DNA from: an uncultured Porphyromonadaceae bacterium
Lineage (GTDB): Bacteria; Bacteroidota; Bacteroidia; Bacteroidales; Muribaculaceae
Direction: 5' to 3'
Assembly: GCA_947175265.1 (NCBI GenBank)
Contig: CAMWMD010000010.1
Coordinates: forward strand, 17,814 to 81,813
DNA length: 64,000 nucleotides
Below are positions 18,477 through 28,829 of this stretch, piece by piece. The translations under genes were made by a program, and so were the position numbers. The notes beneath the pieces are model-generated. The model made no database searches. It worked only from the letters and a program-made list of their open reading frames with translations, and was not told the DNA's origin. How positions within the stretch are numbered: the first letter of the stretch is position 1; the number at the start of each line of letters is the position of its first letter.

Positions 18477-19565
18477 ATGAAATCAAAATATATCTATCCC
18501 GTATCATTGATAATGCTGCTTACGGCAGCCAGTGTTTTCCCTTCTTGCTCCGGAACTGACAAGGACAAGGAGAAAACCGAGAAAACCGAATCGAATCCGG
18601 TCGTGTCAGTTGAGACAGTTGAACAACGCTCCGTAGATCAGATCGGTGAATACACCGCAACTGTCGAACCCGAACTAATCAACAATATCTCCGCCGCCGC
18701 TCCCAACCGCATAAAAGAGATTTATGTAGATGAAGGGATGAGAGTGGCGAAAGGTCAGAAACTTGTGTTGATGGACGATGTCAACGCGGTCACATATCAG
18801 ACTCAGGTAGACAATGCCAAGGCAAACCTCAACAATGTTCAGATCAACTATGACCGTGCAGTGGAACTTTTCAAAATTGGAGGTGGCACAAAGCAGCAGG
18901 TTGATCAGATGGAGACACAGTTGATCAATGCTCGAAACTCCCTTGCCGCTGCCGAGCGCACACTGCGTAATGCAAGAGAGAATACTGTGCTCACCGCCCC
19001 CATCTCAGGGGTAGTGACTGCCCGGAACTACGATCCGGGCGATATGACGGGCTCACTTCCGGTGCTGACCATTGCCCGCGTACAGCCTGTCAAGATTGTG
19101 ATAAATGTCACAGAAAGCGAACTTGCCAATGTGAAGAAAGGGATGCCTGCAAACATCAAATTCGATACATACGGCGATGAAGTGTTCCAAGGAACAGTTT
19201 CCATGGTGGCCCCTACCGTTGACCCTTCAAGCCGCACATTCGGAGTGGAAATCACCTCGGCAAATACCGACAACCGTATCCTGCCGGGCATGTTCGGACG
19301 CGCCACCCTTAATCTCGGTACGAGAGAGAGGGTTGTCGTTCCTGATAAATCCGTAATCAAGCAGCAGGGTTCGGGCGACCATTACGTCTATGTCTACAAT
19401 CCTTCCGACGGCACTGTCTCCTACAATAAAGTGGAACTTGGTCAGCGCCTCGGTTCGGAATATGAACTTATATCAGGCGTGGAGCCGGGCTCACAGGTGG
19501 TGGTGTCAGGACAGACCAGACTCGCCAACGGCAGAAAAGTAACCCTCAAAAACGAGAAGAAATGA
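18477..19565 (+). CDS. RND efflux periplasmic adaptor lipoprotein
   Basis: 362 residues. Lipobox VFPSC with acylated Cys24, a Lys/Glu-rich linker, then the HlyD/AcrA core: barrel-sandwich strands (INNISAAAPNRIKEIYVDEGMRVAKGQ in shorter pieces), coiled-coil hairpin near 100-165, second lipoyl half (TAPISGVVTARNYDPGDM) and beta-barrel. It links the inner-membrane pump to TolC. Its stop overlaps the pump ATG by 4 bp. Confidence 0.94.
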   Translation: MKSKYIYPVSLIMLLTAASVFPSCSGTDKDKEKTEKTESNPVVSVETVEQRSVDQIGEYTATVEPELINNISAAAPNRIKEIYVDEGMRVAKGQKLVLMDDVNAVTYQTQVDNAKANLNNVQINYDRAVELFKIGGGTKQQVDQMETQLINARNSLAAAERTLRNARENTVLTAPISGVVTARNYDPGDMTGSLPVLTIARVQPVKIVINVTESELANVKKGMPANIKFDTYGDEVFQGTVSMVAPTVDPSSRTFGVEITSANTDNRILPGMFGRATLNLGTRERVVVPDKSVIKQQGSGDHYVYVYNPSDGTVSYNKVELGQRLGSEYELISGVEPGSQVVVSGQTRLANGRKVTLKNEKK

Positions 19566-22500
19566 GCATTTACGGTTCGGCGGTAAAGCGCCCTATCATG
19601 ACCACGCTGTGCTTCGTGACCGTGATCATTTTGGGTCTGTTCTCATTGGCAAAACTTCCAATCGACCTCTATCCGGATATCGACACAAACGCCATAATGG
19701 TAATCACGATGTATCCGGGTGCGAGTGCAAAGGATATTGAGCAGAATGTGACGAAGCCCCTTGAAAACTCTCTGAACGCAGTGGAGCATCTGAAACATAT
19801 CACCTCCACCTCAAGGGAGAACACCTCAGTGATTACTCTCGAGTTTGAGTATGGCTACGACATTGACGTTCTCACCAACGATGTCCGGGATAAACTCGAC
19901 ATGGTGAAATCAATGCTTCCGGACGACGCGGAAAATCCCATTATCTTCAAATTCTCCACCGACATGATTCCGATTTGCCTTCTCTCGGTAGAGGCAAAAG
20001 AGAGCATGAACGGTCTCTACAAGATCCTTGACGATGCCGTGGCAAATCCCTTGGCGCGTGTCGACGGGGTCGGCTCCGTGTCAATTTCCGGCGCTCCGAA
20101 GCGCGAGATCCACGTTTATGTCGACCCGGCGCGCCTTGAGGCGTATAATCTCTCCGTTGAGGCCATATCATCGGTAATTGCCGCTGAAAACAGGAATATC
20201 CCGGGAGGTTCGTTCGATATCGGCTCCAACACATACGCCTTGCGTGTGCAGGGTGAGTTTGACGATTCATCGCAACTCTCCCTCCTCCCCGTAGGCTCTT
20301 TCGGTGGAAAGACCATATTCCTACGCGATGTGGCGAAGGTGGTCGACAGTCTTGAGGAACGCACACAACAGACATACATCAACGGTAACAAGGGCGCCAT
20401 GATCATCATTCAGAAACAAAGCGGCGCCAATTCCGTGGAGATTTCCAATAAGGTCATGAAGATGCTCCCCTCTTTGGAAAAGAATCTTCCCTCTGATGTC
20501 AAAATCGGCGTCATAGTCGATACCTCCGACAATATCCGCAACACTATCGCCTCTCTCGTGGAGACGGTCATGTATGCCTTGCTGTTCGTAATGATAGTGG
20601 TGTTCCTGTTCCTTGGAAGATGGAGGGCCACAATGATTATCGTCATTACCATACCGGTATCTCTGATTGCGTCTTTCATATATCTCTTTGCGACAGGCAA
20701 CTCGCTGAACATCGTATCACTTTCTGCGCTTTCCATTTCCATCGGTATGGTTGTGGATGATGCAATTGTGGTGCTGGAGAATGTGACCACACATATAGAG
20801 CGCGGCTCAGATCCCAAACAGGCTGCCGTACACGGCACGAACGAGGTGGCCGTATCAGTAATAGCATCTACCCTTACCCTTATTGCTGTGTTCTTCCCAC
20901 TGACGCTTGTCACAGGCATGACCGGCGTTCTCTTCCGCCAGCTCGGATGGATGGTCACCATCATGATGATAATATCCACCGTCTGCGCACTCTCTCTCAC
21001 TCCCATGCTTTGTTCGCAATGGCTCCGCCTGCGCAATCGCAACAGCAAGGGGATGAAATGGTACCGACCCGTTGAGAAGGCACTTGATAAATTTGATGAC
21101 GCATACGCCTCGCTGCTTCAAAAGGTGGTGACACATAAGACCGTCACAATCATCGTATGTCTTGGCATCTTCATAGGCTCCTGCTTCCTGATGAAACATG
21201 TCGGCACAGAGTTCTTCCCGACTCAGGATGATGGCCGTCTTGGTGTAAATCTCGAACTTCCCATTGGCTCCCGTGTAGAGGAGGCTGAGGCTTCAATGAC
21301 ACGGCTCGACTCTCTCTGGAGAAGCAAATATCCTGAAATAGTGGTTCAGAGTTATACGGTTGGACCGGCAAGTTCAGACAACACCTTCGCCTCCCTCTCA
21401 GACAATGGACCCCACATCATCTCAATGAATATCCGTCTGTCAGATCCCGGCGATCGCAAACGACGCATTACGGAGATTGCCGACGAGATGCGTAAAGACC
21501 TCGACCGCGATTTCCCCGAATTCAAAAAGGCTCAGGTAATGGTGGGCGGCCGTCAAGGCGGTGGCATGGGTGGTCAATCCACTGTCGACTTCGAGGTGTA
21601 TGGTTATGATTTCGACAATACTGACAAAGTGGCGCGCGATCTTGCGGAGATCCTTCGTGGCATAGAAGGCACAGCGGATGTTATAATATCGCGTTCTGAC
21701 TATCAGCCCGAGTATCAGGTAGACTTTGACCGGGAAAAACTGGCTATGCATGGCATATCCCTCCAGACTGCGGCTTACTATCTCCGCAACCGTATCAATG
21801 GCTCCACAGCCTCCCAGTTCCGCGAAGACGGAGAGGAATACGATATAAAGGTCATGTATTCTCCTGAAAAGCGTACTCAGATTTCCGACATTGAGAATAT
21901 CATGATATACTCCTCTTCCGGTCAAGGAGTACGCCTCAAGGAACTCGGGACAGTGGTGGAACGTTTCACACCTCCCACAATCGAGCGTAAAGACCGCGAA
22001 CGCCTGATCACTGTTTCGGCTGTCGTGGATGGAGTCCCGATGAGCCAGGTGGTTGCAGATGCTGAGGCTCAGATGAATTCCATTGAGATGCCTCCCGGCA
22101 TTACCATCCAGATTGCCGGTAGTTTTGAGGATCAGCAGGATTCATTCGCCGATCTCATGATGCTGGGTCTTCTCATCATTATCCTCGTCTATATCGTGAT
22201 GGCCGCCCAGTTCGAGTCATTCACATATCCGGGAATAATCATGACCTCCCTTCTCTTCGCATTCTCCGGTGTGTTCCTCATCCTCTGGCTGACAGGCCAC
22301 ACTCTCAATATCATGTCGATGATTGGGGCAATCATGCTGATCGGCATCGTGGTGAAGAACGGTATTGTGCTCATCGACTATATCTCTCTTAACCGCGAGC
22401 GTGGCATGGGTATCCGTACGGCGGTGGTTGACGGCGGCCGTTCACGCCTTCGCCCCGTGGTAATGACCACCCTCACAACTATTCTCGGCATGGTGCCTAT

Positions 22501-22684
22501 GGCATTGGGCTCAGGACAAGGCTCGGAGATGTGGAAACCAATGGGTGTTGCCGTAATCGGCGGTCTGACTTTCTCCACAATCCTCACGCTCCTGTTCGTC
22601 CCCACGCTCTATTGCGTATTCGCGGGCCGCGGAGTGAAGAACCAGAGGAGGAAACACAGAAAATCATTGGCCCCCAAATCCTGA
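19562..22684 (+). CDS. RND-family (HAE1/AcrB-like) multidrug efflux pump
   Basis: 1040 residues, the full length for an AcrB-like pump. N-terminal TM1 (MTTLCFVTVIILGLFSLA), then two large periplasmic loops, each followed by TM clusters. The proton-relay Asp pair is seen in SIGMVVDDAIVVLENV (near 400), and the second half has the matching GIVVKNGIVLIDY. These residues fit hydrophobic-compound export rather than the metal-exporting CusA type, where several Met clusters would be expected; the substrate is still unknown. Translationally coupled to the adaptor. Confidence 0.95.
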   Translation: MSIYGSAVKRPIMTTLCFVTVIILGLFSLAKLPIDLYPDIDTNAIMVITMYPGASAKDIEQNVTKPLENSLNAVEHLKHITSTSRENTSVITLEFEYGYDIDVLTNDVRDKLDMVKSMLPDDAENPIIFKFSTDMIPICLLSVEAKESMNGLYKILDDAVANPLARVDGVGSVSISGAPKREIHVYVDPARLEAYNLSVEAISSVIAAENRNIPGGSFDIGSNTYALRVQGEFDDSSQLSLLPVGSFGGKTIFLRDVAKVVDSLEERTQQTYINGNKGAMIIIQKQSGANSVEISNKVMKMLPSLEKNLPSDVKIGVIVDTSDNIRNTIASLVETVMYALLFVMIVVFLFLGRWRATMIIVITIPVSLIASFIYLFATGNSLNIVSLSALSISIGMVVDDAIVVLENVTTHIERGSDPKQAAVHGTNEVAVSVIASTLTLIAVFFPLTLVTGMTGVLFRQLGWMVTIMMIISTVCALSLTPMLCSQWLRLRNRNSKGMKWYRPVEKALDKFDDAYASLLQKVVTHKTVTIIVCLGIFIGSCFLMKHVGTEFFPTQDDGRLGVNLELPIGSRVEEAEASMTRLDSLWRSKYPEIVVQSYTVGPASSDNTFASLSDNGPHIISMNIRLSDPGDRKRRITEIADEMRKDLDRDFPEFKKAQVMVGGRQGGGMGGQSTVDFEVYGYDFDNTDKVARDLAEILRGIEGTADVIISRSDYQPEYQVDFDREKLAMHGISLQTAAYYLRNRINGSTASQFREDGEEYDIKVMYSPEKRTQISDIENIMIYSSSGQGVRLKELGTVVERFTPPTIERKDRERLITVSAVVDGVPMSQVVADAEAQMNSIEMPPGITIQIAGSFEDQQDSFADLMMLGLLIIILVYIVMAAQFESFTYPGIIMTSLLFAFSGVFLILWLTGHTLNIMSMIGAIMLIGIVVKNGIVLIDYISLNRERGMGIRTAVVDGGRSRLRPVVMTTLTTILGMVPMALGSGQGSEMWKPMGVAVIGGLTFSTILTLLFVPTLYCVFAGRGVKNQRRKHRKSLAPKS

Positions 22685-22695
22685 TACCCTGCCAA

Positions 22696-22816
22696 ATTTT
22701 CAATTCTCACTCTGAACTCTCAATTCTCAATTTTCATTCTGGATTCTGAATTTTCAATTCTCACTCTGGATTCCGAATTTTCAATTCTCAATTTTCAATT
22801 TTCAATTTTCAATTCA
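22696..22816 (+). repeat. AT-rich TTTTCAATTCTCA repeat tract
   Basis: About 120 bp of imperfect copies of TTTTCAATTCTCA and CAATTTTCAATT between the pump and the PII-like gene. Shorter relatives lie at 8233-8250, 13921-13944, 24031-24060, 1083-1106, and inverted at 32256-32284. Confidence 0.8.
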
Positions 22817-22821
22817 TAAAA

Positions 22822-23115
22822 GTGCAAGCAATATTCATATCATACGATCAGGCTCACCATCAGGCCATAATAGATATTCTCGACCGCTGTTCTTGCCGGG
22901 GCTTCACGGCCTTCGGCAATGTGCAGGGCCGCGGATCGCACAAGGGAGAGCCACACTACGGCACCCATGCGTGGCCATCGCTGGCGCAGGCAATGCTGAC
23001 CTTCGTAGAAGACGAACGCGTGGACACCCTATTGAGCCGCCTTAAGGCTCTCGACGAAGAGAAACCGAGGCTTGGACTCCGCGCCTTTGTCTGGCCGATA
23101 ACACAGACCATTTAG
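22822..23115 (+). CDS. PII-like small protein downstream of an RND pump
   Basis: 97 residues from GTG 22822. The early beta-strand MQAIFISYDQ, a helix HHQAIIDILDRC, then a T-loop-like segment GRGSHKGEPHYGTHAWPSLAQAML followed by a hydrophobic strand (shown here in pieces of one run) resembles ferredoxin-like PII/CutA proteins. The family link is moderate: no uridylylation Tyr is obvious in the loop. Position directly after the pump operon suggests a small trimeric sensor that regulates or binds to it. A terminator follows. Confidence 0.6.
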   Translation: MQAIFISYDQAHHQAIIDILDRCSCRGFTAFGNVQGRGSHKGEPHYGTHAWPSLAQAMLTFVEDERVDTLLSRLKALDEEKPRLGLRAFVWPITQTI

Positions 23116-23132
23116 TAAAAAGCAGTCAAGAT

Positions 23133-23165
23133 AATTGCTCCGCCCCACAATTAGGCGGAGCAATT
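23133..23165 (+). terminator. Terminator after the efflux operon
   Basis: Perfect 12-bp stem AATTGCTCCGCC (23133-23144) / GGCGGAGCAATT (23154-23165), 9-nt loop, then TCTTTTT. It separates the efflux operon from the purine leader. Confidence 0.9.
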
Positions 23166-23219
23166 TCTTTTTCACATAAACTATCGGCCGAATTAGTAGC
23201 ATATATCAAAAAAAATTAT

Positions 23220-23227
23220 TAATTTTG
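23220..23227 (+). promoter_or_regulatory. Purine operon -7 element
   Basis: TAATTTTG at 23220-23227 followed by C. The -33 TTTG is not evident at the normal distance, so the call rests on the -7 box and on position in front of the structured leader. Start expected near 23231. Confidence 0.55.
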
Positions 23228-23284
23228 CGCACGCAACCGAACTATCCCCCGCCCACAGGCACGGAAAGGAATATTTCATAACTT

Positions 23285-23455
23285 ATGAACACCCGGACCC
23301 TTCACATATCCCGAATCCTGCGAAAGCAGGTCCTCCCGCAGGGATGGACACGCACGGACATGTGTCTCCCTTTTGACGGTTCGTGTTCTCTCTTGTGTGA
23401 AATGCGTCGCTGCATGTCCGGTTGCTATATGCAGAAAATTAAAATGACAATATAA
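23285..23455 (+). CDS. Candidate Cys/Arg-rich leader ORF before purE
   Basis: 56 codons, ATG 23285 to TAA 23455, ending 6 nt before the terminator hairpin at 23462. The C-terminal half is rich in Cys, Met and Arg (CSLLCEMRRCMSGCYMQ). No homologue recognised. It could be a regulatory leader peptide whose translation alters folding of the overlapping RNA helices, or the frame may be accidental within a structured RNA. Confidence 0.3.
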   Translation: MNTRTLHISRILRKQVLPQGWTRTDMCLPFDGSCSLLCEMRRCMSGCYMQKIKMTI

Positions 23456-23500
23456 CAGGACGGGACGCCTTGAGCAATCTTGGCGCCCCTTTCGTTTTTT
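23293..23500 (+). promoter_or_regulatory. Structured leader RNA with terminator (candidate riboswitch or attenuator)
   Basis: Nested helices CCGGAC/GTCCGG (23293-23298/23416-23421) and TTCACA/TGTGAA (23301-23306/23396-23401) would close a multi-stem junction holding CCTGC-GAAA-GCAGG (23317-23330, GNRA loop), TCCC-GCA-GGGA (23334-23344) and GACAC/GTGTC (23347-23351/23362-23366). It is followed by an intrinsic terminator. GCGTC at 23404-23408 could pair with GACGC (23464-23468) of the terminator, giving an antiterminator. The sequence does not match the guanine/adenine, PRPP or ZTP riboswitch consensus that I know. Confidence 0.5.
23462..23500 (+). terminator. purE leader terminator
   Basis: GGGACGCC (23462-23469) / GGCGCCCC (23482-23489) with one A-C mismatch, then TTTCGTTTTTT to 23500. 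It lies only 16 nt before the purE GTG. Confidence 0.7.
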
Positions 23501-23516
23501 AAACTGCTTTGAAAAA

Positions 23517-23987
23517 GTGAAAATAGGTGTTGTTATGGGCTCCACTTCTGATTGGGGAGTCATGAAAGCCGCTCCTGAGACTCTCGCTCAGTTCGGCGTA
23601 GAGTGTGAGACGAAAGTGCTGAGTGCCCACCGCACTCCGGCTGAACTCGAAAAATGGGTATCCTCCCTACGCGACCGCGGTTTCGGCGCCGTGATTGCCG
23701 CCGCCGGCGGCGCGGCTCATCTTGCCGGTGTGGTGGCTGCATTCACCACTCTCCCCGTAATCGGGGTGCCTATAAAGGCCAAGACGCTCGACGGCCTTGA
23801 CTCCCTCCTCTCAATGGTGCAGATGCCTTCCGGAATTCCCGTGGCTGTAGTCGCTATCGACGGGGCTAAAAACGCGGCCCTCCTCGCTGTCGAGATGCTT
23901 GCGATTTCCGACCCCCAACTTAAGGAGAAAATGGATCTTTTCCGCAAGCAGCAGGCTGAGAAGGTGCTCGCATCTTCTTTGGATTGA
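23517..23987 (+). CDS. purE: N5-carboxyaminoimidazole ribonucleotide mutase
   Basis: 156 residues from GTG 23517; no in-frame ATG exists until Met7. Class I PurE motifs are present: VVMGSTSDW near 6-14, SAHRTP near 40, AGGAAHLAG near 68 and LPVIGVPI near 84. The AAHL form marks the class I mutase, which needs PurK to supply N5-CAIR; purK is not in the window. It converts N5-CAIR to CAIR. First gene of the purine operon, directly after the leader terminator. Confidence 0.95.
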   Translation: MKIGVVMGSTSDWGVMKAAPETLAQFGVECETKVLSAHRTPAELEKWVSSLRDRGFGAVIAAAGGAAHLAGVVAAFTTLPVIGVPIKAKTLDGLDSLLSMVQMPSGIPVAVVAIDGAKNAALLAVEMLAISDPQLKEKMDLFRKQQAEKVLASSLD

Positions 23988-24068
23988 GATTCAGGCAAGA
24001 GTCTTAAATATTAATACCTTGTCGTATCTCTTTTTCAATTCTCCATTTTCAATCTTTAATTCTTAAAA

Positions 24069-27000
24069 ATGACTCCATACAGAATTTTTGTTGAGAAACG
24101 TGAGCCATATCGCGTAGAGGCTGACAGCCTGCGCGAGGAACTCAACGCTAATCTCGGTCTTGATATCAAAGACCTGAGACTGCTCTGTGTCTACGACCTT
24201 TTCGGTTTCTCTCCCGAACTTGTCGACCTGAGCGCTCAGAAGGTGTTCGGCGAACCTGCCACAGACACCGTATCCCGTGAAATCGACCTCTCCGGGAAGC
24301 CTTATCTCGCCATAGAATCTCTCCCGGGACAGTTCGACCAGAGGGCCGCTGCGGCTGAGGAATGCGTGAAACTTATCCAGCCCGATGCCGATATCGAGAT
24401 CCGAAGTGCAAAACTCCTGATTTTCGATGATTCAGTCGGTGAGGAGGAGAAAAAGAAGATAGCCCACTACTGCATAAATGCGGTCGAAAGCCGCGAGAAA
24501 GACCTCTCCGTGCTCGCCGCTCCCGAAAGGGCGGCCGCCAGACCTGTGGCCGTGCTTGAGGGTTTCCGCGAAATCACTCCCGAGGAGGCGCCCGAATGGT
24601 GCAAGAAGAACGGACTCGCCATGAATGGCGACGACCTTATGGAGGTGGTGAAGTATTTCTCTGCCGAGGGTCGTGACCCCAACGAGACTGAACTCCGCAT
24701 CCTCGACACTTATTGGAGCGACCATTGCCGCCACACCACATTCACTTCCGAACTCACCGATATCAAGGTTGACGATTCATTCGCCACGGCCGATATTGAG
24801 GAGTCGCTACGACAGTGGCATGAAATACGCAAGGAACTCGGTAGGGAAAACAAACCCCTTTGCCTAATGGACCTTGCCACAATTGGGGCCCGTTACCTCA
24901 AGAAAATCGGTAAACTCGACGACCTTGAGCAGAGCGAGGAGAACAACGCCTGCAGCATATATGTCGACGTTGACGTCGACGGTAAGACCGAGAGATGGCT
25001 CCTGCAGTTTAAGAACGAGACTCATAACCACCCGACGGAAATCGAGCCTTTCGGCGGCGCCTCCACTTGTCTCGGCGGCGCCATTCGCGACCCGTTGAGC
25101 GGACGCAGCTACGTATATCAGGCCATGCGCGTCACCGGCGCGGGAGATATCTACAAACCCGTCAGCGAGACTATGGAAGGGAAACTTCCCCAGCGTGTAA
25201 TCTCACTCCGCGCTTGTGCCGGTTATTCATCTTACGGCAACCAGATAGGACTTGCCACGACTCACGTGCGCGAGATCTATCACCCCGACTATGTGGCCAA
25301 ACGCCTTGAGGTGGGTGCCGTGGTGGGTGCCGTGCGTGCAGACGACGTGCGCCGTGAAAGCCCCGCTCCCGGTGATGTGGTGCTGATGTTCGGCGGCCGT
25401 ACGGGCCGTGACGGCATCGGCGGTGCGACAGGTTCATCTAAGGAACACACCACTTCCTCTCTCGAGGAATGCGGCAGCGAGGTGCAGAAGGGCAACGCCC
25501 CTGAGGAGCGTAAGATAGCCCGCCTCTTCCGTCGCCCCGAGGTGACCCGCCTCATAAAGAAATCAAACGACTTCGGAGCCGGTGGTGTCAGCGTGGCCAT
25601 AGGCGAACTTACCGACGGCCTTGACATTCATCTTGACAGGGTTCCGACCAAATACTCCGGACTCAATGCTACCGAACTGGCCATCAGCGAGAGCCAGGAA
25701 CGTATGTCGGTAGTGGTTGAGGCTAAGGATATGGAGGAGTTCATGAAATATTGCCACGAGGAGAACCTCGAGGTAAACCATGTCGCCGACGTGACGGATT
25801 CAGGAAGGATGCGCATGTTCTACGGCGACAAAATCGTGGCCGACCTCTCCCGCGAGTTTATCGACTCCGCCGGCGCACGCCATTTCGCGGAAGCCACTAT
25901 AGGCACCATAGACCCGGTGGATCCTTTCGTGCGCGAGGTGAAAGGTAAGGATGTGAGGGAAAAGATGCTCAACCTCCTTGCCGACGATAACGTCACATCA
26001 CAGAAGGGCCTAATAGAGCATTTCGATTCCTCAATCGGTAAGTCTACCGTGCTTATGCCTTTCGGTGGCAAGACCCAGCGCACTGAGGCGCAGGTATCCG
26101 TACAGAAACTCCCTGTCGGGAGCCACCACACCGACACCGCATCCATGATGGCGTTCGGTTTCAATCCTTTCCTCACCTCCTGGAGCCCTTATCACGGGGC
26201 CGCATACTCCGTGGTTGAGGCTGTGGCAAAGGCCGTGGCTGCCGGTGCCGATTTCGAACGCATGCGTTTCTCTTATCAGGAATATTTCGAACGCATGAAC
26301 TCCCGTGAGTCATGGGGCAAGCCTCTGGCGGCTCTGCTCGGCACTCTCAGGATGCAGGTCGAACTCGGCCTCGCTTCTATCGGAGGAAAGGATTCAATGA
26401 GCGGCACCTTCGCCAACATCAGCGTGCCTCCCACACTGATTGCCTTCGGCGTGGCTCCCGTGGATGCTCGTGACGTCATCTCCCCGGAATTCAAGACCCC
26501 AGGCAACTTCCTTTATATCGTCCGTCATACCCCCCTCCCCTCTCTGATGCCCGATACGGAATCTCTGATGAGAAACTTCCGTATGCTCAACCGTCTCATC
26601 AAGGAGAAGACTATAGTGGCTGCTTACGCGCTCGGATTCGGCGGTCTGACCGAGGCTCTTGCGAAAATGAGTTTCGGAAACGAGATTGGTGCCGAGGTTA
26701 ACGTCAGCGAGGAAGATCTCTTCAACTATGGCAACGGCTCGATTGTTGTCGAGAGCCGCGATATACTCGAACTCCCCGGTTTTGACCTGATAGGGAAGAC
26801 TACGGAGGCACCCGAACTCTCCGTTAACGGTGAGAAAATATCCATCAAAGATGCCTTCAAGGCTAACCGCGACCGTTTCACTGCTGTCTATCCCGATTCT
26901 ACTCCCGTCAGGGGGAAAGTGGAGAATGCCGTATCCGGAGCAAACACTGTCTCCTACAAAGGTGAGGCGAAGGAGCATCCCGTCGTGTATCTCCCCGTGT

Positions 27001-27779
27001 TCCCCGGAACTAACTGCGATTACGACATGACCGCATCTTTCGAGAAAGAGGGCGCCGTGGTGACTTCTTCGGTATTCATCAACCTCACACCGGAAGATAT
27101 CGAGAAATCCACTTCAGATATGGCGGCACACATCGATGCCTGCGATATCCTGGCATTCTCCGGCGGTTTCTCCGAGGGCGACGAGCCTGACGGAAGCGGT
27201 AAGTTCATCGCATCGGTGATAATGAACGACAAGGTCAAGGCGGCTATCGAACGCCTCAGGGAAAGAGGCGGTCTGATACTCGGTATCTGCAACGGTTTCC
27301 AGGCTCTTGTGAAGTCAGGACTCCTTCCTTTCGGAAAGATAGGTGAGCTCTCCCCGGAATCGCCCACCCTGTTCCACAACGATATCAACCGCCACATCTC
27401 GCAGATCGTGACCACCCGCGTGGGCTCCGTGGCCTCTCCCTGGCTTGCCGGCTTCGAAATCGGCGACCTCCATTCGGTAGCCGCTTCACACGGGGAAGGG
27501 AAATTTGTAGCCAACGCCGAACTTGCAGCCACTCTCCGCAAGAACGGGCAGATAGCGTTCCAATATGCCGACAGCGAAGGAAACGCTACGATGGATTCTC
27601 CCGCGAATCCTAACGGCTCGACAGAGGCTATCGAGGGTATAATATCCACTGATGGCCTTATCCTCGGTAAGATGGGGCACTCCGAACGTTATGAGGAGGG
27701 GCTGATGAAAAACATCGCCGGCAACAAGCGCCAGAATCTATTCGCCAACGCTGTGGCTTATTTCAGAAAAAATAAATAA
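24069..27779 (+). CDS. purL: Phosphoribosylformylglycinamidine (FGAM) synthase, large single-chain form
   Basis: 1236 residues, the fused type holding PurS-like, PurL and PurQ functions. N-terminal domain to about 150, ATPase core with [14 protein letters not shown] near 215 and [16 protein letters not shown] near 318, and a C-terminal glutaminase with nucleophile Cys1074 (LGICNGFQ), His1141 and Glu1143 (SHGEG). It turns FGAR plus glutamine and ATP into FGAM. Slightly shorter than the ~1295-residue E. coli enzyme. The next gene, purM, is 11 bp away and uses its product. Confidence 0.97.
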   Translation: MTPYRIFVEKREPYRVEADSLREELNANLGLDIKDLRLLCVYDLFGFSPELVDLSAQKVFGEPATDTVSREIDLSGKPYLAIESLPGQFDQRAAAAEECVKLIQPDADIEIRSAKLLIFDDSVGEEEKKKIAHYCINAVESREKDLSVLAAPERAAARPVAVLEGFREITPEEAPEWCKKNGLAMNGDDLMEVVKYFSAEGRDPNETELRILDTYWSDHCRHTTFTSELTDIKVDDSFATADIEESLRQWHEIRKELGRENKPLCLMDLATIGARYLKKIGKLDDLEQSEENNACSIYVDVDVDGKTERWLLQFKNETHNHPTEIEPFGGASTCLGGAIRDPLSGRSYVYQAMRVTGAGDIYKPVSETMEGKLPQRVISLRACAGYSSYGNQIGLATTHVREIYHPDYVAKRLEVGAVVGAVRADDVRRESPAPGDVVLMFGGRTGRDGIGGATGSSKEHTTSSLEECGSEVQKGNAPEERKIARLFRRPEVTRLIKKSNDFGAGGVSVAIGELTDGLDIHLDRVPTKYSGLNATELAISESQERMSVVVEAKDMEEFMKYCHEENLEVNHVADVTDSGRMRMFYGDKIVADLSREFIDSAGARHFAEATIGTIDPVDPFVREVKGKDVREKMLNLLADDNVTSQKGLIEHFDSSIGKSTVLMPFGGKTQRTEAQVSVQKLPVGSHHTDTASMMAFGFNPFLTSWSPYHGAAYSVVEAVAKAVAAGADFERMRFSYQEYFERMNSRESWGKPLAALLGTLRMQVELGLASIGGKDSMSGTFANISVPPTLIAFGVAPVDARDVISPEFKTPGNFLYIVRHTPLPSLMPDTESLMRNFRMLNRLIKEKTIVAAYALGFGGLTEALAKMSFGNEIGAEVNVSEEDLFNYGNGSIVVESRDILELPGFDLIGKTTEAPELSVNGEKISIKDAFKANRDRFTAVYPDSTPVRGKVENAVSGANTVSYKGEAKEHPVVYLPVFPGTNCDYDMTASFEKEGAVVTSSVFINLTPEDIEKSTSDMAAHIDACDILAFSGGFSEGDEPDGSGKFIASVIMNDKVKAAIERLRERGGLILGICNGFQALVKSGLLPFGKIGELSPESPTLFHNDINRHISQIVTTRVGSVASPWLAGFEIGDLHSVAASHGEGKFVANAELAATLRKNGQIAFQYADSEGNATMDSPANPNGSTEAIEGIISTDGLILGKMGHSERYEEGLMKNIAGNKRQNLFANAVAYFRKNK

Positions 27780-27790
27780 TCTATATACAA

Positions 27791-28816
27791 ATGGCAAAAA
27801 GTTATGAAGCGTCAGGCGTGAATCTTGAGGCCGGCTATGAAGTAGTGAGCCGCATAAAGAAGCACGTCGCTTCCACAAATCGTCCCGGATGCATGGGCAA
27901 CATCGGTGCCTTCGGAGGTATGTTCGATCTCGGAAGCCTCGGATACAAGCATCCCATACTTGTCAGCGGCACCGATGGTGTCGGCACAAAACTAAAGATA
28001 GCCTTCGCGCTCGGCAAGCATGACACAATAGGCATCGATGCCGTGGCTATGTGCGTCAACGATGTGCTCGCGCAGGGTGCCGAGCCCCTGGTCTTCCTCG
28101 ACTATGTGGCGGTAGGGAAAAATCACCCCGAGGTGGTCGAGGCAATCGTATCCGGCGTGGCCGAGGGTTGTCGTCAGGCCGGTTGTGCTCTCGTCGGAGG
28201 TGAGACTGCCGAAATGCCCGGCATGTATGATGAGGATGATTACGATATAGCAGGTTTCACCGTGGGTGCCGTGGAGAAAGAGAATCTCATCGACTGCTCG
28301 AAGGTCAAGGCCGGAGACGTGATTGTCGGCATCGCTTCCTCGGGAGTGCATTCCAATGGCTTCAGCCTTGTGCGCAAGATTGTAGCCGACAATAATCTCG
28401 ACCTAAACTCTCCTCTTGAGGAGACCGGCGACCTCACTCTCGGCGAAATGCTCCTCACACCGACCAAAATCTATTGCAAACAGGTGCATCAGGTGCTGAA
28501 GGAGGTCGACGTCCACGGCATCGCCCACATCACCGGAGGTGGATTCGACGAAAACATCCCCCGCATCCTTAAGGATGGCCAAGGCGTTGAGATAGAGGAG
28601 GGATCATGGGAGATTCTCCCCGTATTCCGTATTCTCGAGAAGTACGGGAAGGTGCCTCACCGTGAGATGTTCAACATCTACAATATGGGCATCGGCATGG
28701 TGCTTGCCGTAGATGAGAAGGATGCCGCCAAAGTGGTTGATATCCTCAACGGCACAGGAGAGAAGGCCTCTGTCATCGGCCGCGTCGTGGAAGGTAGCGG
28801 CGTGACCATCAAATGA
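27791..28816 (+). CDS. purM: Phosphoribosylformylglycinamidine cyclo-ligase (AIR synthetase)
   Basis: 341 residues. PurM-type ATP-binding motifs: [14 protein letters not shown] near 58-72, [18 protein letters not shown] near 85-102 and [11 protein letters not shown] near 137-147, with [13 protein letters not shown] in the C-terminal half. It closes FGAM to AIR. Same fold as the PurL core. Tightly packed: 11 bp from purL, 13 bp to purN. Confidence 0.97.
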   Translation: MAKSYEASGVNLEAGYEVVSRIKKHVASTNRPGCMGNIGAFGGMFDLGSLGYKHPILVSGTDGVGTKLKIAFALGKHDTIGIDAVAMCVNDVLAQGAEPLVFLDYVAVGKNHPEVVEAIVSGVAEGCRQAGCALVGGETAEMPGMYDEDDYDIAGFTVGAVEKENLIDCSKVKAGDVIVGIASSGVHSNGFSLVRKIVADNNLDLNSPLEETGDLTLGEMLLTPTKIYCKQVHQVLKEVDVHGIAHITGGGFDENIPRILKDGQGVEIEEGSWEILPVFRILEKYGKVPHREMFNIYNMGIGMVLAVDEKDAAKVVDILNGTGEKASVIGRVVEGSGVTIK

Positions 28817-28829
28817 ATTATTCCTGAAG

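Noticed and set aside
23293..23460. Guanine/adenine riboswitch, ZTP riboswitch or signal-recognition-particle RNA
   Set aside because: Conserved core sequences of these RNAs, as I know them, are not found; only generic structure and position are supported.
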